Source of the DNA: Azonexaceae bacterium
GTDB taxonomy: Bacteria > Pseudomonadota > Gammaproteobacteria > Burkholderiales > Rhodocyclaceae
Direction of reading: 5' to 3'
Assembly: GCA_013335535.1 (NCBI GenBank)
Contig: JAAXVL010000006.1
Span: 124,001 to 188,000 of the forward strand
Length of the DNA stretch: 64,000 nt
Part shown: one piece after another, positions 63,197-64,000 of the stretch
Position numbering within the stretch: position 1 is the first letter of the stretch
Layout of the letters: each line of letters starts with the position of its first letter
Position numbers and translations under genes: made by a program
Notes under the pieces: generated by a model
The model's database searches: none
Told to the model about the DNA's origin: nothing
The model's input: only the letters and a program-made list of their open reading frames with translations

Positions 63197-64000
63197 TCAG
63201 GCGTGGCTTGGTGCCAAAAATTCCGATCTGTATTGAGTCGCCATTTCGGAAACAAATTCTGGGGTAACCCCAAGGATATTCATGCACGCAGGGCCCAGTT
63301 TAGCCCACTCACACGTCATGTTCAGGCCGCTTTGGCCTTGAATAAGAAACTCCGCCAATTGCGCAATGGCAACTAACTGGCGAGCAAATTCTGGTATCGC
63401 CGCGGGATGGTCTTCATCTAAGGCATGCGGTTCGTGGTGATGCCTGATTGCGAGACAAATGTCATCTGGCAACAACCAGTTTTCCGCTAATTCAGCCCCG
63501 ACGTGGGCGTGATTGATGGAAAGAGCCTGATCTTCTACCGCGGTAAAGCTAAGCATCTCTTCCTCATTCGCCTGCCGCAAAACCGACAGGTATTCCGGAA
63601 ATGGAATCAGGAGAACCGGAATCCCGCAATCTCGAAACAGGGCGAAGGTATATGCATCAGAAGATCGGACCATACAACGTCCTTTGAACTGCTGGGCAAT
63701 CCATCCAGAAACCCTTGCCGTGCTGGCCGATGTGTCCCAAAAACGCTCGAGACTCGGAACATAAGGAAATATCTGCTGTAAAGCCAAACCAGCGATCGTA
63801 CGCGTGACGACCTTGAGTCCTAAGACGAGCATGGCCTCGTTGACGGTACGCACCTTCTTAGCAAATCCAAAAAATGGAGAGTTGGTTGTTTTGATCAAGC
63901 CGGCGGCAAGGGCAACATCTGATCCTATGATCTGTGCAAGTCTGACGAAATCGGGTTCGTCTTTTGCCATTTCACAATCGATTTCAGTGAGTATTGCTGG
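63197..64000 (-). CDS. HDOD domain protein (5' end beyond window)
   Basis: The frame continues to the last base: the complement of 63971-64000 reads PAILTEIDCE in frame before MAKDEPDFVR. HDOD features are LAQIIGSDVALAAGLIKTTN, SPFFGFAKKVRTVNEAMLVL and the HHHEPHAL segment in a degenerate HD core. HDOD proteins act in signalling, often with cyclic-di-GMP modules. The true start lies to the right of the window, so an internal ATG at 63970 should not be used. Confidence 0.85.
   Translation of the reverse strand, partial: PAILTEIDCEMAKDEPDFVRLAQIIGSDVALAAGLIKTTNSPFFGFAKKVRTVNEAMLVLGLKVVTRTIAGLALQQIFPYVPSLERFWDTSASTARVSGWIAQQFKGRCMVRSSDAYTFALFRDCGIPVLLIPFPEYLSVLRQANEEEMLSFTAVEDQALSINHAHVGAELAENWLLPDDICLAIRHHHEPHALDEDHPAAIPEFARQLVAIAQLAEFLIQGQSGLNMTCEWAKLGPACMNILGVTPEFVSEMATQYRSEFLAPSHA

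Overview
The window reads as chromosomal DNA of a betaproteobacterium, most likely Rhodocyclaceae (Dechloromonas/Azonexus-like). This is inferred from gene content, not a database match: an XrtB-type exosortase/exopolysaccharide locus with PEP-CTERM substrates, the order nlpD-rpoS beside pcm-surE, a short H-NS-family protein, and a MoxR-DUF58-TgpA-MltB block. Core genes are GC-rich. The stretch from about 5.4 to 9.6 kb and parts of the glycosyltransferase block (about 22.8-24.7 kb) are clearly AT-richer.

Layout. (1) 1-5.5 kb, minus strand: dTDP-rhamnose genes rfbB, rfbD, rfbA and the start of rfbC. They are interrupted by one intact and one broken copy of a nucleotidyltransferase-fold gene, each preceded by a large inverted repeat, and by a diverged 5' remnant of rfbD. 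(2) 5.5-13.8 kb: a degenerate island directly downstream of glmS. It holds small AT-rich unknown genes, an istB (IS21) remnant, a RepB-type primase/helicase of mobile elements, an unknown companion gene and a dead hipB-hipA pair. (3) 13.8-37.1 kb: a long minus-strand exopolysaccharide operon set, in transcription order epsL, epsD, epsE, epsF, epsG, xrtB, epsI, a polymerase/ligase, GT2, flippase, nitroreductase-like, pyruvyl transferase, acetyltransferase, CapK-like ligase, GT4, heparinase-like lyase, Alg14/Alg13-like pair, ugd, glmS. (4) 37.5-44.8 kb: housekeeping genes (arginase, YceH, DEDD exonuclease, GIY-YIG, tRNA-Ser, lysC, HDAC-like deacetylase). (5) 44.9-53.3 kb: MoxR/DUF58/transglutaminase/MltB on plus, then rpoS-nlpD-pcm-surE-hns on minus. 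(6) 53.5-64 kb: alkaline phosphatase, two PEP-CTERM proteins, a secreted oligomer-hydrolase-like enzyme, small secreted proteins, a cytochrome b561 and a partial HDOD gene.

How the genes work together: rfbABCD, ugd and glmS would supply dTDP-rhamnose, UDP-glucuronate and glucosamine-6-phosphate. The glycosyltransferases, Wzx-like flippase and polymerase would build the chain, EpsD/E/F/G/L would control length and export it, and the lyase would trim it. XrtB and EpsI would process PEP-CTERM proteins such as the two encoded at 56.2-60.3 kb. No initiating undecaprenyl-phosphate glycosyltransferase and no PrsK/PrsR regulators are seen here.

The most unusual signal is a dispersed repeat of about 38-41 bp (core GCCACGGTCAACCGGAAA) present eight times in 64 kb, in both orientations. 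Three copies lie inside reading frames (rfbB, epsF, the DUF58 gene) without breaking them.
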